Shown: positions 1-10,837, counted from the first letter of the stretch. The stretch: 64,000 nucleotides of DNA from Ctena decussata (GCA_963989385.1 OZ022500.1:18490460-18554459), one strand, 5' to 3'. Notes: generated by a model from the letters alone, not told the origin. Program-made: numbers and translations.

Positions 1-15
1 ATGCAAAGAATGATA

Positions 16-252
16 TGAGCCGCGACACGACAAAACCAACAATGTGGTTGAGTGCCCAGCGCAGACTCAGATCAGCCTGGCACCCGCCCAGTCTAATCAG
101 AATCTTCGCTAAGCGCTTAAAGCGTAGCTAAGGGTCTCAGCTACCTTCATACGGACAGCGAAGACTCTGGTCAGACTGGGCGGATGCCCAGGCTGATCTG
201 AGTCTGCGCTGGGCGCACAACCACTTTGTTGGTTTTGTCGTGTCGCGGCTCA
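16..252. mobile_element. Palindromic MITE, family A, copy 1
   Basis: A 237-bp near-palindrome running from TGAGCCGCGACACGACAAAA to its reverse complement ending TTTTGTCGTGTCGCGGCTCA. Inner arms carry CCCAGCGCAGACTCAGATCA and its complement, and the centre is a GTAGCTAAGGGTCT-type short palindrome. No coding capacity. The same structure recurs at 5208, 10039, 11031, 15436, 18649, 24097 and 43336, so this is a dispersed non-autonomous element. Superfamily not assigned: no clear target duplication is visible. Confidence 0.85.
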
Positions 253-813
253 ATTATTACATGGCTGTTTCAACAAATTGCAAATTTGTTTGTTTTTTTC
301 CGCCACATCAAAGCAGCCTCAAAGAATGCGCCTGGAATGACCAAGCTAACAAATGGTTTGTTTTTATTTGGTATTAAGAAATATTGTAAACATAAATGTA
401 AGCTTAAAGTCGTATTCCAAATGCAAAATTTGCAAACTAAACTGAGTCTTCCTGCATGCGCAGCGTACTTATAATGAATACAGAAATTAGACCTCGTAGA
501 CAAATTATGACTAAAAAGAGACCAGTATTGGATTCATTATGTCAACATTCTCTTGGTTTAAATGCAAGCCTGCTGGTTTTTGCTCATTTATTCTGCAATA
601 ACCCAGATGAATTTCTTGTTGCTAAACTTTTTGTAAATATTGTTACAACATTATTAGCTGATGATCATGGGTATCGCCAATAGTTTACAAATGCTATAAT
701 AATTTAAACGTCGAAACAGACCGCCCCTGCCTCTCTTCACCCTTCCCACCACAGCATTTTAATCATTTACAAGCATTGTAGATGCTAAAAGCATCCAATC
801 AAATGGTGCTGTA
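253..813. other. Unannotated spacer
   Basis: AT-rich unique-looking sequence. Short open frames on both strands show no recognisable domain, splice pattern or repeat. I see nothing supportable here. Confidence 0.5.
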
Positions 814-2074
814 GGGGAGACCGGGGATAGTTGATGCACTTTTTAGACTTTTTGATATATCTCGTGACCGGACTGGCCAATTTTGACCATCTCTGTGTAT
901 ACTACAAGCTCTGTCTTTTCTGCATTTAAAATCAAATAGTAATCCTTGCATTTTGGTATATTTCCCCTCCGTTTAAGTAGATTTCTTTGGCAAGTCGAAT
1001 GCATCAACTTGCTCCAGTAGTGGGGCATTTTGATGAAACGCTTGGGGCAAGTTGATACAGATTTTTTTCTTGCCTTTAGAAGTCCATGCAACGACTAATG
1101 CAGTAAATTGACCGTTTTCTATGGACAGATTGGGGTTTCCTTGATTCTTAGATGCATTTAACAAAACCATCTTAGCCATTGAAGTTATCATGCCTCTAGC
1201 AAAAGATCTCTAGAAGGGATGTTCGTGAATGAATAATTTTACGATAAAATGATCAAAACATTCTGTACTTTTATTTCTGAAACTTTAGAACATTTTTAAC
1301 AGGGTAATATCTTTTCACTGTCATATAGATGCTATATTGAATGAACCGGGGCCCAGCAATTCGTACAATTTACATATGCATCCAGCAAAGACAGACGAGC
1401 CTGTGCATCAGCACAGTCGAGTCAGTCTTCACTGGCCACACGAAAAGGTATGGGTTTTTAGCTATCCACAGAACGCACAGCAAAGACTCCGATCAGATGC
1501 GCAGTTTGTATTGAGTCTTCGCTGGGCGCTCATGTAAATTGTGGGAATTGCTGTGACATGGCTCGAAATGCCATTGTATATTTGTTTGAATATAATAAAA
1601 TACATCGTATTCTGAGAAATCCGAAATGCTTAAACTATTGTACATAGTCCTACATCAGTTAAAAATCAAGCTCATCCAAATATTGTGAACAGCTCATGCA
1701 GTGTAATGGGATTCTACGGTGCATCAACATGCCCCATGCTCATTGCATCAACTTGCCCCAACCGTGCCTCGCGTGACATTCAGCAAGGTAGACAACTAAT
1801 ACACGCTGTTTTCCTTCCGAAGAGCGTATGGTCTTGAAGATGAAATATTTCTCTACCTGTGTGCGTCAATGAATTATGAACAACCAGAAACAAATGCACG
1901 CTAAACGAAAAATTGCAAACTACCTTCAAATCTACTTAGATGTGTCGAAAATGAACTTTTCTTCATTAAATTCTCAGTCGTTGTCCAAATTCAGTAAAAC
2001 TTCTGGAAAAGATGGCGGCTGTCAATTCCCACTGCATCAACTTGCCCCGTGCATCAACTATCCCCGGTCTCCCC
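814..2074. mobile_element. Non-autonomous DNA transposon with long TIRs (TA target site)
   Basis: The ends GGGGAGACCGGGGATAGTTG and its reverse complement form inverted repeats of about 26 bp, flanked by TA on both sides (812-813 and 2075-2076). Inside, the motif GCATCAACTTGCCCC recurs near 1007, 1723, 1745 and 2033 in both orientations, giving subterminal repeats. No transposase frame is present. The TA duplication fits Tc1/mariner- or ISL2EU-type elements; the superfamily is not settled. A degenerate family A MITE lies inside (1342-1565). Confidence 0.75.
1342..1565. mobile_element. Degenerate family A-like MITE nested in the 814-2074 element
   Basis: Inverted ends around CCAGCAATTCGTACAATTTA and its imperfect complement TAAATTGTGGGAATTGCTG, with an inner GAGTCTTCGCTGGGCGC block shared with family A. 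Divergent outer arms; nested position implies that it inserted after the host element. Confidence 0.55.
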
Positions 2075-2390
2075 TATATATTGCTTAACATTGGGGAGAT
2101 TTTTTTTCGCTAATATCCTTATAATAAATTGTAGAGCGAAAGCTGTAAGGCGGTTATCGTAGTGGATGTAACAAAATCGTAGCAACGTCGTTTATGAAAT
2201 TATCAATTATCATATATTATATATTTATTCTTGAAGCTTCGTTAGAACATACAGAAACAAATGAGTATATGCTGAACTAAGGAAACAAAATGCAGCCGAA
2301 GCGGTCCGCTCTTAGAAACTGTTGTCGTTTTCCATTACTTTTTAAATACCGTAAAACTATATATATTGGGACAGTTAGGTCTGAGCAAAT

Positions 2391-2451
2391 AGTGCAAACC
2401 TAGATCAGACTGCTCCTCAAAAGGAGCAGTCTTATCAGGGTTAACACTAAT
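2391..2451. repeat. Short hairpin repeat, family H
   Basis: Stem AGTGCAAACC...GGGTTAACACT with apical stem ACTGCTCC/GGAGCAGT. One of about a dozen dispersed copies; see 5480, 15278, 17858, 20816, 22298, 29029, 41861 and 45138. Confidence 0.7.
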
Positions 2452-2693
2452 TTGCCATCCCATTTGCATTTTTGGACACATTACTGCACTGTTAAACCAA
2501 ACTGCTCCAATTATTGGAAAATTACGGTAATTATTTTTGGTGTCCAAATATTTAGAATTTTTACGGTAATCCGTCTTGTTTCCAAGTGGGTCTCTCAGTG
2601 CGGATAAGGTCGACCCACTTTACTGTAGATTTTGAAACAAAAAGCAATCCGACGACAGTTTTGAAAATAAAAATTACATGGTCACAGTTTTAA

Positions 2694-3212
2694 AGGTAGG
2701 TTCCTGGCCTAGCGATAACAATTATGTTCACAAAATAATTTTGTCTTTTTCTGGATAGTATTGAATTCTGTTGCTACTGAGAAAATCGTCAGACGTTGTA
2801 GAAAATAGTCGTTTTCCCTTTGGTTTATTTTCTTTTGTTGGAATCCCAGTTCTAAAAATAAATATGTATATATGTCTGCAAGACCGCAGTTTCTGATGTC
2901 ATTTGCCAACGGTTAATTTTCTCTTGCCGTGAGCTCTTCCAGAGGTCCTAGCATTGCGGATGGGTTAAAACTATCTCGAAATGCAATGCAGCATGACGTC
3001 AGCTATGCTATCTATTTTTGGCGCGAACTAAAAATAGCGCTAACTGGTGTGCGAAGCAGAGTTAGGAAATCCCTTGCAAAATGACTTTTCTACGAATTTT
3101 TGATTTACACTTTTAGTGAAACTTATTCATTTCCTCTTTATAAGTGCTTTCCAACAACTTGGATAAAAAATCATCAAAATTATGATGCATTCCAAAGTAC
3201 AGGAACCTACCT
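2694..3212. mobile_element. Non-autonomous element with 13-bp TIR and TTAA target duplication
   Basis: Ends AGGTAGGTTCCTG and CAGGAACCTACCT, each flanked outside by TTAA (2690-2693 and 3213-3216). The 519-bp interior has no transposase. TTAA duplication is the signature of piggyBac and Kolobok superfamilies; which one cannot be decided from the ends alone. Confidence 0.75.
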
Positions 3213-3216
3213 TTAA

Positions 3217-3886
3217 GTGACAAGGCTTTAAAAGGTTTGGGAAACACAATGCCCATTCATTGTACTGTGTGTTATTTATATGTACCTATGTAATCGTTGT
3301 ATATGTACAGTATTTCTGAACCCCCCTGTAGAGGATTAGCTACCTGTATGAGGAATAGAGGGCGTGGCTTAGCTACTGTGCAAATTAGACCACTGTCCTG
3401 TTTTAGCCAATAAGAGCTGCCAATACTTTCACAGGTAAATACCCCAGCAAATCAACAGCCAATCAAATAAGAGATAAATCTACAGGAGCTACTGTAGATG
3501 TTTACCCTTTGGTGGCTATTGGAAAACTGAGAATAGGTAGCTAATTTTGCCTTTTATAGTCCACTCCTGCCTTTAAACTAAAGGTTGATATATGCATTCG
3601 TTTGCCTTAGACAGAAGTGGGTTAGTGTCAACAGAGCTTAAAAACCAGTAAGGCCTTCTATGTTTTTGTAAGTGCAGCAGGGTAGTGCCCTGGAACCCCT
3701 GCTCCTCTTGTGTATATTAATGGTGCTGATATTAAGTCAGAAAGCATGACTGTTTCCTATATCGGCAAATACCTAACATGCATACATAAAAGAACAAGGG
3801 GTATTAGATTTTAACTTTAAAATTTCTGTCTGAAATAGATCTGTGGAACGGTTTGCACAAAAGATTTCAGATGACTTCCTTAGAAG
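3217..3886. other. Unannotated spacer
   Basis: No gene recognised. A block at 3320-3560 has repeated AGCTAC and CTACAGGAG-like words in both orientations and may be an eroded element. Confidence 0.4.
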
Positions 3887-4034
3887 TGAGTGAGTGAGTG
3901 AGTGAGTGAACTCGGGTTTAACATCCCACCAACAACTAAGTCATACGGAGACGGGACCTTGGTTTAAAGGTTCATCCGAAAGACCGGAGAAGCGGGGGAT
4001 CCAGCGTGTTATCCTCTACACTACCGCAGCTCCT
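3887..4034 (-). mobile_element. tRNA-derived SINE, truncated (CACT tail)
   Basis: Reads on the minus strand as a tRNA-like head (GTAGTGTAGAGGATAACAC), a body shared with the longer copy at 14239-14401 (ACTCGGGTTTAACATCCCAC on the plus strand) and a (CACT)n tail at 3887-3908. The central part of the head, including the B-box, is missing here. Confidence 0.7.
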
Positions 4035-5207
4035 CTTGTCCGTAAAAGAAACCTCTATGCTGGCCCAAAGAATGGATATTGAGGAAACAGAAAACAAGGC
4101 GCTGGTATGTCCGGTCCCGGAGTGTGCATGTACCGTGTGGCATTCTCCTGGAAGAGCTGGTGGAGGTTCAAAATCGGGCTGCTTGTTTTATTACTGAAAC
4201 GTTTTAATTATGAAACACAGGAAACTGGGACCATGTGTGGTATTCCCGAAGAGTTACATTGGACATCTCGCAATGAAAGAAGATATAGGAGTATACTTAT
4301 ATTATTTTTATTAATCAACTTTGAGTAATACAGTATTTATATGGCAAAAGAAGTCCAGATCATATCAGTCTTAAACTGGGCTTGGTTTAAACTTTATTTC
4401 TTTCGTATAACAAACAAACATTCAATGGACATTATGAAATAAATACATATATTATACAAAAGGGATCCAGGAGGAAGTCAAGAGAATTATTTGAATCTGT
4501 ATCCCTCAATAATACAATAACACAGAATATAGACACAGACAATATATCGTGTTTGTCGACTGAATTTACTTGTCTATTCTAACATATATATTGTCTTGGT
4601 ATCTATGTTTACATGTGCATACCCACATGCGGGGGCACCAAAAAGTGTATTGATTCTCCCGAATGTGGATACACACATTTTGGATTTTGCTATAATAGAT
4701 TAAAAAGAAAGAAAGAAAGAATGTCACCAGTGTTTTACAATGAGTCCAAATAGAGCTCCACGGGGATTGGAGTTTAGTATATCTCTTGGGCTTGTTTTGA
4801 CAAACTCGAATTGACCGAATCCCGTCTTGCAGCAAAGCCGGTTTTCCGTAGCAGAACTTGATATTGTTACTCTATAATTTAATTCACTGTTAAAGACAGT
4901 TTATAATATGTTTCTGACAAAGCATTACGGTTGAACCTACTGGTTGCAAATAAAACACCTCTGATTTCTCTGGCTTCTGTTGCTAAGAAGGCGGCTTTGC
5001 TGTGGCTTGTTTAATAAGTAAATCATAAAAATCACGTATACCAATTTCCTTTCCAATTATAAAGATATCTTACTTCACAAAGAAAGACTTCAGGTAATTT
5101 AGGATATAATGAAAAGCACAACAAGGGAATATTTAGACCGCCTTAGTAACTGTGAGCACGAAACATCTTCAGTTTCGATTATTTCTTAAAAATGGGTTTA
5201 ATATAAT
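4035..5207. other. Unannotated spacer
   Basis: No supported gene. A short GAAA-rich run sits at 4705-4722. Other open frames lack domains. Confidence 0.45.
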
Positions 5208-5445
5208 TGAGCCGCGACACGAGAAAACCAACAATGTGATTGTGCGCACGGCGCAGACTCAGATAAGCCCGGGCATCCATTCAGGCTAATCAGACACCTT
5301 TCCAAGAGCTAAAAGGGTAGCTAAGGGTCTAATCTACCTCCATGCGGACAGCGAAGACTCTGATCAGACTGAGCGGATGCCCAGGCTGATCTGAGTCTGC
5401 GCTGGGCGCACAACCACATTGTTGGTTTTGTCGTGTCGCGGCTCA
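5208..5445. mobile_element. Palindromic MITE, family A, copy 2
   Basis: TGAGCCGCGACACGAGAAAA at the left and TTTTGTCGTGTCGCGGCTCA at the right, 238 bp, with the central GTAGCTAAGGGTCT in the same orientation as copy 1. Confidence 0.85.
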
Positions 5446-5479
5446 TATTAATGTCTAGCGTGCCATATAAAGGACATAA

Positions 5480-5548
5480 GCAAACAGTGCAAACTCAGAT
5501 CAGACACCGCGATGCGCGGCGTCTGATCTTTGCTTACATTATTTGCAT
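5480..5548. repeat. Short hairpin repeat, family H
   Basis: Outer arms GCAAACAGTGC / ATTATTTGC; apical stem ACACCGCG/CGCGGCGT replaces the ACTGCTCC stem seen elsewhere. Confidence 0.65.
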
Positions 5549-5835
5549 AAGAAAAATGGGTGGTTTTTCTGAAGATAAAATATAAAGATAAAAAAGAAAA
5601 AGTAAGCCAGACGCCGCTTAATTGACAAATGAGTTCTTCCAATCTATATGGACAGAAGAGCTCTTCAGGCATTAAATGGGCTTAAAGGCCCCATTGCTCT
5701 ATCAGCGGGAAATATTTTATCGTGAGGTATTGCTGAAAGCTTCTAACTACAGTTTCGTCATTGTATATGATCGTGATTTGCCGGCTTTAAAAAATTAAAA
5801 CGTCCTTTAGTTTCTCATAAAAAAGAATTTCAAAA

Positions 5836-6050
5836 TGTTAAACGCTAACACTAATTAAATGTCATACACTTTATTCACTGTACTGCATATTCTTTCAACA
5901 GGTAATCACTTAACTGACGTTGCCATGGTTCAGTTGTGACGTCATGACGTCACATGACGTCACTAAGTATTGTTTCCTAAAGAAGAGCATTGTAATCAAG
6001 TAGAAGAGTTACCTAACATAAGAAGAATAGTAATATACATGAAATTAACA
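5836..6050 (-). repeat. 3' LTR of the copia element (215 bp)
   Basis: The left-hand copy on the plus strand is the 3' LTR of the minus-strand element. Ends are TGTTAA/TTAACA. It has three TGACGTCA boxes against four in the partner LTR. Confidence 0.9.
5937..5962. promoter_or_regulatory. CRE-like box array in LTR (3 copies)
   Basis: Three perfect 8-bp palindromes TGACGTCA at 5937, 5945 and 5955. This is the consensus cAMP-response element bound by CREB/ATF proteins in animals. Location inside an LTR suggests a U3 enhancer role; that role is inferred. Confidence 0.6.
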
Positions 6051-6173
6051 TTAATTATACTTTTACTTTTTGAGTTCCTGGTTTAAAGAAAAAAATAAAA
6101 GAAGTTTCTATGGAACAAACTTGAAAAATAAACAAGTAGATCTCAATAAACCCTGATGCTGATAAATTATTAT

Positions 6174-8636
6174 TTAAAGTTTTAAAAAAAAGTCCTCTGG
6201 CATCCTTCCATCTTTTAGTACACTAAGCAGGCTGTACCCAGAAGTTCCATGTTTTGTCATACAGTCAGCCAAATGAACTTTACCAGGACACCATTTTATT
6301 TCATTCACTTCGTTTTTCGCCAGGGATTGACTAATAGCAGCAATGTCTACTCTGAGCCTCTTGTCATCAACTAGTTTTGTTGAGTATACAGCTTCTATAA
6401 CACTCTTATTGTCGACATAAGCAATAACTGGAATAGTTTTAGTTGATATACCAAAAATATCTTCCAGCATCTTTCTGTAGTAAAAACCACTCTCTAGTCC
6501 TTCTTGTATGCTAAGGGCCTCAGCGGCAATTGTGGATCGTACTACCCGCTTAATCTTACCGGCATGCCAAGACAATGGGGAACATTTTCCATGGCAATCC
6601 ATCAACCAGACAATGTATGCTGCTGTACTTCCAGTTCCATTGTTTAGATTACATAAAGATGCATCTGTGAAGACCACAATCTTCAAGTCACTAACTTTGT
6701 TGCTTAAGTTTGGGAATGTAATCACAGACCAAATGTCTTTTATTCGATTGACTACTTTAATAGCCCGAGAAAGATCACCTATTGTTCCCTCCTTAAGTTT
6801 TGTGCTTAGGTCTATGAGTTCAAAAGCTATGTCAGGTCTGGTTCCCTGTACAATCCAATTGATTTGACCAACAAGCTGCCGATATTTCGTCTGCTCCTCT
6901 GAAGTTAATGTACTTTGCTTGTCCTGTGCTCTTTGAGGGTCAATTGTTATATTCTATATAGTTGTCACATAGTTTGACTGATCTAATGCTATAGCGCCTT
7001 CTTCCTGAGCAACTTTAAATCCTATATAGTTAAAGTTCCCTTCTTCAACTTTACCTGCCACAAACCGTTTTCGTAGACTGACCATTAAATGTTCAAGATA
7101 TTTGTCACCAGCATGGAAAAAGTCATCTACATGGCAGCATATGATGCCACTCAGTTTACCTTCTTTGTGCAGAAAGAACATTGCTGGATCTAGCTCACTC
7201 ATTTTACATCCCAACCTCAATAATTCATCTTTCACGCTCAGGTAGAACTGCCTAGCTCCATCTTTCAGCCCATAAAGCCCATGTTTTAACTTCCAGACTA
7301 TCCCTTTCACTGTATTGCTCTCCTTTGGGGGTTTGATGTATATATCCCGTCTTAATTCTCTGCCCTGCAAAAACGCAGATTTAATGTCAGTTGTTTTAGC
7401 TGTCCAGTTCTTGATCGATGAAATAGCCAAAAATATTCTCATCGTTCCTTTTCCTACTGTGGGACTGTCCCTGGGCATAGTAAATTCTTCCTCAAAACCT
7501 CGTACCACGAGCCTTGCCTTTGTCTGTCCTTCTTTATTTGTAATAACCCATCTTGTTGACAATGTTTGTTGCCCACAGTCTTTCACTTCTTTATAGGTGT
7601 GAAATTGATTCAGTTTCTGTAACTCCGCTAATTTAGCTGCAGTGGTTTCATCACTAGCACTGTTTTGTTTCATGACTAGGTTAACAGTCTCGTCATCATT
7701 TATCAGCTCCCATTGTACTTGTTCAAGATTTACACTTTTCTTTTCTTTGGTAGTGTCCTCTTGTATATTATACCAGTGTTTATTCTTACCTGTGGCTTTT
7801 CCAGCTCTTCCAAGTACCTTTGCTTTAATCCATTCACCAGTATTTTGCATCTTATACTGGATGCTATCATTTGGTTTCAGAGTTATTCTGTTCTGTTGGA
7901 TATTCTGTCTATCCATCCTTTCAGGCTCTGAAGCTGGTATATCCTCCGATATTGTGTTGGGTTCTTCTAGATCTTCATTGCCCGTATTTTCATCAGTTTT
8001 GTCCGCCATACTGTGCTCAACTTCCTTCTCTTCCTCCTCTGTCAAATTGCTGTTAACTTTCTGAAGTCTGTTTGGAGAAACACGTACAAACACTCCACCA
8101 TGTCTAACGAAAACTACTTTCCCATCTTGGAACACTACCTTTCCTGGACCAAGCCAACGTTCTTTTCCTTCCCTTTTGTAGAAGACCCTATCACCATGTT
8201 CAAAGACTTGTTCAGATGTCCTGACTTTATTCCGGAGAGCTCGCCTTATTCGTTCATCAGCTTCTGTTTGGATGAATGCTTTGCGGGCAGCATGCAGGGC
8301 ATTTAAATGCTGTGCAAAAACCTCACTGCTTGTTGATCCCTGTAATGCTGGAAAGGTATCATTCATAATGTTCGGCAGGTTAGGATTTTGTCCAAAAACA
8401 AGTTGGTGGCTGCTGTACCCATTCCACATTTGTAGCGAATTTCTTGCCATGTTTGCCCAGGAAAGTAGGGCTTGAAAGTTTATCTTTCTGTAATCAGCCT
8501 CAAGTTTGAGTAACATCATATCTGTAACCGCATGAACCCTCTCACATAAACCATTTTGAAATGGGCTTTCTCCTGAGGTTGTACATAGTTGAACATTCAG
8601 AATAGATGTGATTTCTCTTACCTCATCTGCATTAAA
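6174..8636 (-). pseudogene. pol: copia pol: integrase C-terminal half, reverse transcriptase, RNase H
   Basis: One continuous minus-strand frame broken only by a TAG at 6954-6956. It opens directly after a TAG at 8637-8639, within an integrase GG-x-FN stretch; ESPFQNGLCER follows and carries the last catalytic Glu of the DDE triad. Counting from the Met codon at 8519, the integrase tail (WLGPGKVVFQDGKVVFVRHG) lies at about 122-141, and the RVT_2 domain at about 300-470 with TDIKSAFL (Asp 378) and HVDDFF (463-468, where most copia elements have YVDD). After the stop, the copia-type RNase H (6174-6725) keeps FTDAS, AEAL and VDNKS acidic residues. One amber codon and the upstream deletion make it non-functional; otherwise the reading frame is remarkably clean. 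Confidence 0.9.
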
Positions 8637-8646
8637 CTAACCCCCG

Positions 8647-8817
8647 TTAATCTCTTATTTGAGATTCATCATCTTCTGGAAGTGACAAAGCAATTGCAAT
8701 ACCTTGTTTGTTCTTACTTAGATCTGTAATTTCTGTCCATGCTGCTAATAACTCTTGTCTGAACCTTTCATATGTCTTCGCCTTGTTGAATGTTGGTGGA
8801 TTTATTCTGGTTGTCAT
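8647..8817 (-). pseudogene. gag: copia gag N-terminal remnant (56 codons)
   Basis: ATG at 8815-8817, in a minus-strand frame starting MTTRINPPTFNKAKTYERF and including KQGIAIALSLPEDD, a pattern typical of the N-terminus of copia-type gag. It ends at TAA 8647-8649, right at the deletion junction: immediately after, the sequence enters integrase. Too short to be functional. The nucleocapsid and protease parts are absent. Confidence 0.75.
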
Positions 8818-8931
8818 GTTGACTCCTTCTCAAAAATCAATATTCACTAGCAAATTTCAGTTCTAACACCAGTTTATTCAAATCTCCACTGTCACAGAGT
8901 CCTGTACTACCTCTGAGGAATGTCCCGCACG

Positions 8932-8942
8932 CTCTGCTACCA
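8932..8942 (-). other. Primer binding site, initiator tRNA-Met type
   Basis: On the minus strand, two bases after the 5' LTR, the sequence TGGTAGCAGAG complements the 3' end CTCTGCTACCA of animal initiator tRNA-Met. Eleven matching bases at the correct place support both orientation and LTR assignment. Confidence 0.8.
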
Positions 8943-8944
8943 CT

Positions 8945-9169
8945 TGTTAAACGCTAACACTAATTAAATGGCATACACTTTATTCACTGTACTGCATATT
9001 CTTTCAACAGGTAATCACTTAACTGACGTTGCCATGGTTCAGTTGTGACGTCATGACGTCACATGACGTCACATGACGTCACAAAGTATTGTTTCCTAAA
9101 GAAGGGCATTGTAATCAAGTAGAAGAGTTACCTAACATAAGAAGAATAGTAATATACATGAAATTAACA
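8945..9169 (-). repeat. 5' LTR of the copia element (225 bp)
   Basis: The right-hand copy is the 5' LTR of the minus-strand element. It is 10 bp longer than the 3' LTR because of one extra ACATGACGTC unit. Confidence 0.9.
9046..9081. promoter_or_regulatory. CRE-like box array in LTR (4 copies)
   Basis: Perfect TGACGTCA palindromes at 9046, 9054, 9064 and 9074, one more than in the partner LTR. A candidate enhancer of the element. Confidence 0.6.
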
Positions 9170-9469
9170 CAAAATATATACGTCATTAAATGACCTACTT
9201 TCACTTTCACAAACTTCATTTACATGATTAAAACACAAGGTACAGAAGATAAAAATACAAGGTACAGGTATTAAAAAGATGGTAAGAATACAATGTAGGG
9301 CAAGGCTCCCATTCATTGTCTCGCTGTCGCGTAATTCTATTGCTCAACGGGGAACCATAAACGAAAACCGTTTTTTATGGAAACACTTGTCATTGTTCAC
9401 AAAAAAAAGTGTTTCTGCTTTTTTTGCCAGTTATAGGACACCAAAGAGCACATCAACCGACATATCATC

Positions 9470-10000
9470 ATTAGGCTCCCTCTTTGTTAGAACGAGTGTG
9501 TAGCAGACTGATACTAGATAAGAAGGGGTCCCTCTTTGTTAGAAAGAGTGTGTAGTAATTTGGTTCCAGATAAGAAGGGGCCCCTCTTTGTTAGAACGAT
9601 TGTGAAGCAGACTGATTCAAGATAAGGAGGGTCCCTCTTTGTTAGAACGAGTGTATAGTAGACTGGTTCCAGATAAGGAGGGGTCTCTATTGGTTAAACG
9701 ATTGTGTAGCAGACTGGTTCCAGATAAGGAGGGGCCCTCTTTGTTAGAACGAGTGTATAGTAGATTGGTTCCAGATAAGGAGGGTCTCTCTTTGTTAGAA
9801 CGATTGTGTAGCAGACTGGTTCCAGATAAGGAGGAGTCTCTATTTGTTAAACGATTGTGTAGCAGACTGGTTCTAGATAAGGAGGGTCTCTCTTTGTTAG
9901 AACGATTGTGTAGCAGACTGGTTCCAGATAAGGTTCCCTCTTTGTTAGAACGAGTTTATAGAAGACTGGTGCCAGATAAGGAGGGGTCCCTCTTTGTGTC
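9470..10000. repeat. 51-52-bp minisatellite, about 10 units
   Basis: Tandem units built on CTCTTTGTTAGAACGAGTGT and CAGACTGGTTCCAGATAAGG. Units of 51 bp keep frame, so an apparent 143-codon frame (9639-10070) reads a LCSRLVPDKEG-type 17-residue repeat. Interspersed units of different length, in-frame stops in the first units and lack of any start context argue against a real protein. It lies 300 bp from the copia LTR and ends 39 bp before a family A MITE. Confidence 0.85.
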
Positions 10001-10038
10001 ATGCCGTGTAAACCAATCTGGTCAGTCTAGCAACGTTA

Positions 10039-10264
10039 TATGGCACGACAAAACCAACAAAGCGACATGAGCGCCCAGCGAAAGTTCAGATCAGCCTGGG
10101 CACCCGCCCAGCTGATTAGAGTCTTTGCTGTCCGCATGGAGCTAGCTGAGACCCTTAGCTACTCTTTAAGCGCACAGCGGAAACTCTGATAAGACAGGGC
10201 AGATGTCCAAGCTCTCTGAGTCTTTGCTGGCGTTATTTTGTTGTTTTTGTCATGTCGCGGCTCA
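10039..10264. mobile_element. Palindromic MITE, family A, copy 3 (diverged)
   Basis: Left end GGCACGACAAAACCAACAAA, right end CATGTCGCGGCTCA. The centre reads GCTGAGACCCTTAGCTAC, the reverse orientation relative to copies 1 and 2. Confidence 0.75.
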
Positions 10265-10831
10265 TATAAAGGCTGCAACAGTGTCAAATGCAGAAGGGTT
10301 TATATGGAAACCTGCGTGAGAAGTAATTGGTTCACGCTGGTCTACATATATGAAGTGTGATCTAGCTATGAAGATACCCCAGTGCCGTTGTCAGCACAAG
10401 TCATACACAGATTGATTTCGCTGACGTATTAAAATGGTGAGTTTCTCTCCGAATCAGATTCTTCATGCAAGATTGATAGTTTAGTAATTTTAAATGTCAT
10501 TGACTTTATTTCAAATGATACATAAAGACAATGTGATTTAAGAAAACGCCAGGTGTTTTGTCGAAGTTGCTTTATTTGTCTGTCTTCACAGGAACCGCGG
10601 ATTATTACACTAGATAAAAACACGACACAGACAAAAAAGAAACAACAACAAAAAACAGCAATCAAATGTTTCAGCTTCTGCGGCCTCATCAAATACGGTA
10701 AATAAAACAACATTTATGACTAATCAAAAAGTTCTTCTTTGACAGTTATTTTGACATACCACGCAGCTCTCTGTTTAGATTCCGGCGTAAGTAGACAAAC
10801 TAAAATTTCCGGTATGATTGGACTCAGCAAT
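10265..10831. other. Unannotated spacer
   Basis: No gene recognised. A purine-rich AAAGAAACAACAACAAAAAA tract lies at 10636-10655. Confidence 0.45.
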
Positions 10832-10837
10832 TAAGCA

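Larger units (their letters stand above)
5836..9169 (-). mobile_element. Ty1/copia LTR retrotransposon, internally deleted
   Basis: Two LTRs (5836-6050 and 8945-9169) beginning TGTTAAAC and ending TTAACA bound a 2.9-kb interior read on the minus strand. CAAAA flanks both sides (5831-5835, 9170-9174), the 5-bp duplication expected for this group. Domain order on the minus strand is gag fragment, integrase C-terminal half, RVT_2-type reverse transcriptase, copia-type RNase H: integrase before reverse transcriptase, as in copia and not gypsy. Most of gag, the zinc knuckle, protease and the integrase N-terminus are missing. LTRs differ by three substitutions and one 10-bp unit, so insertion is recent. 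Cannot be autonomous. Confidence 0.93.

Noticed and set aside
2335..2547. Minus-strand frame as a gene
   Set aside because: It overlaps a family H hairpin and has no domain.
7315..8475. Plus-strand open frames opposite the copia polymerase
   Set aside because: They are antisense shadows of a frame with clear RT and integrase motifs.
9470..10000. CRISPR array
   Set aside because: Regular spacing arises from a plain tandem repeat with no unique spacers, and the genome is eukaryotic.
9639..10070. 143-codon frame with LVPDKEG repeats as a repeat protein
   Set aside because: It is a by-product of 51-bp tandem units. Neighbouring units contain stops or break frame, and the frame runs into a MITE at its end.
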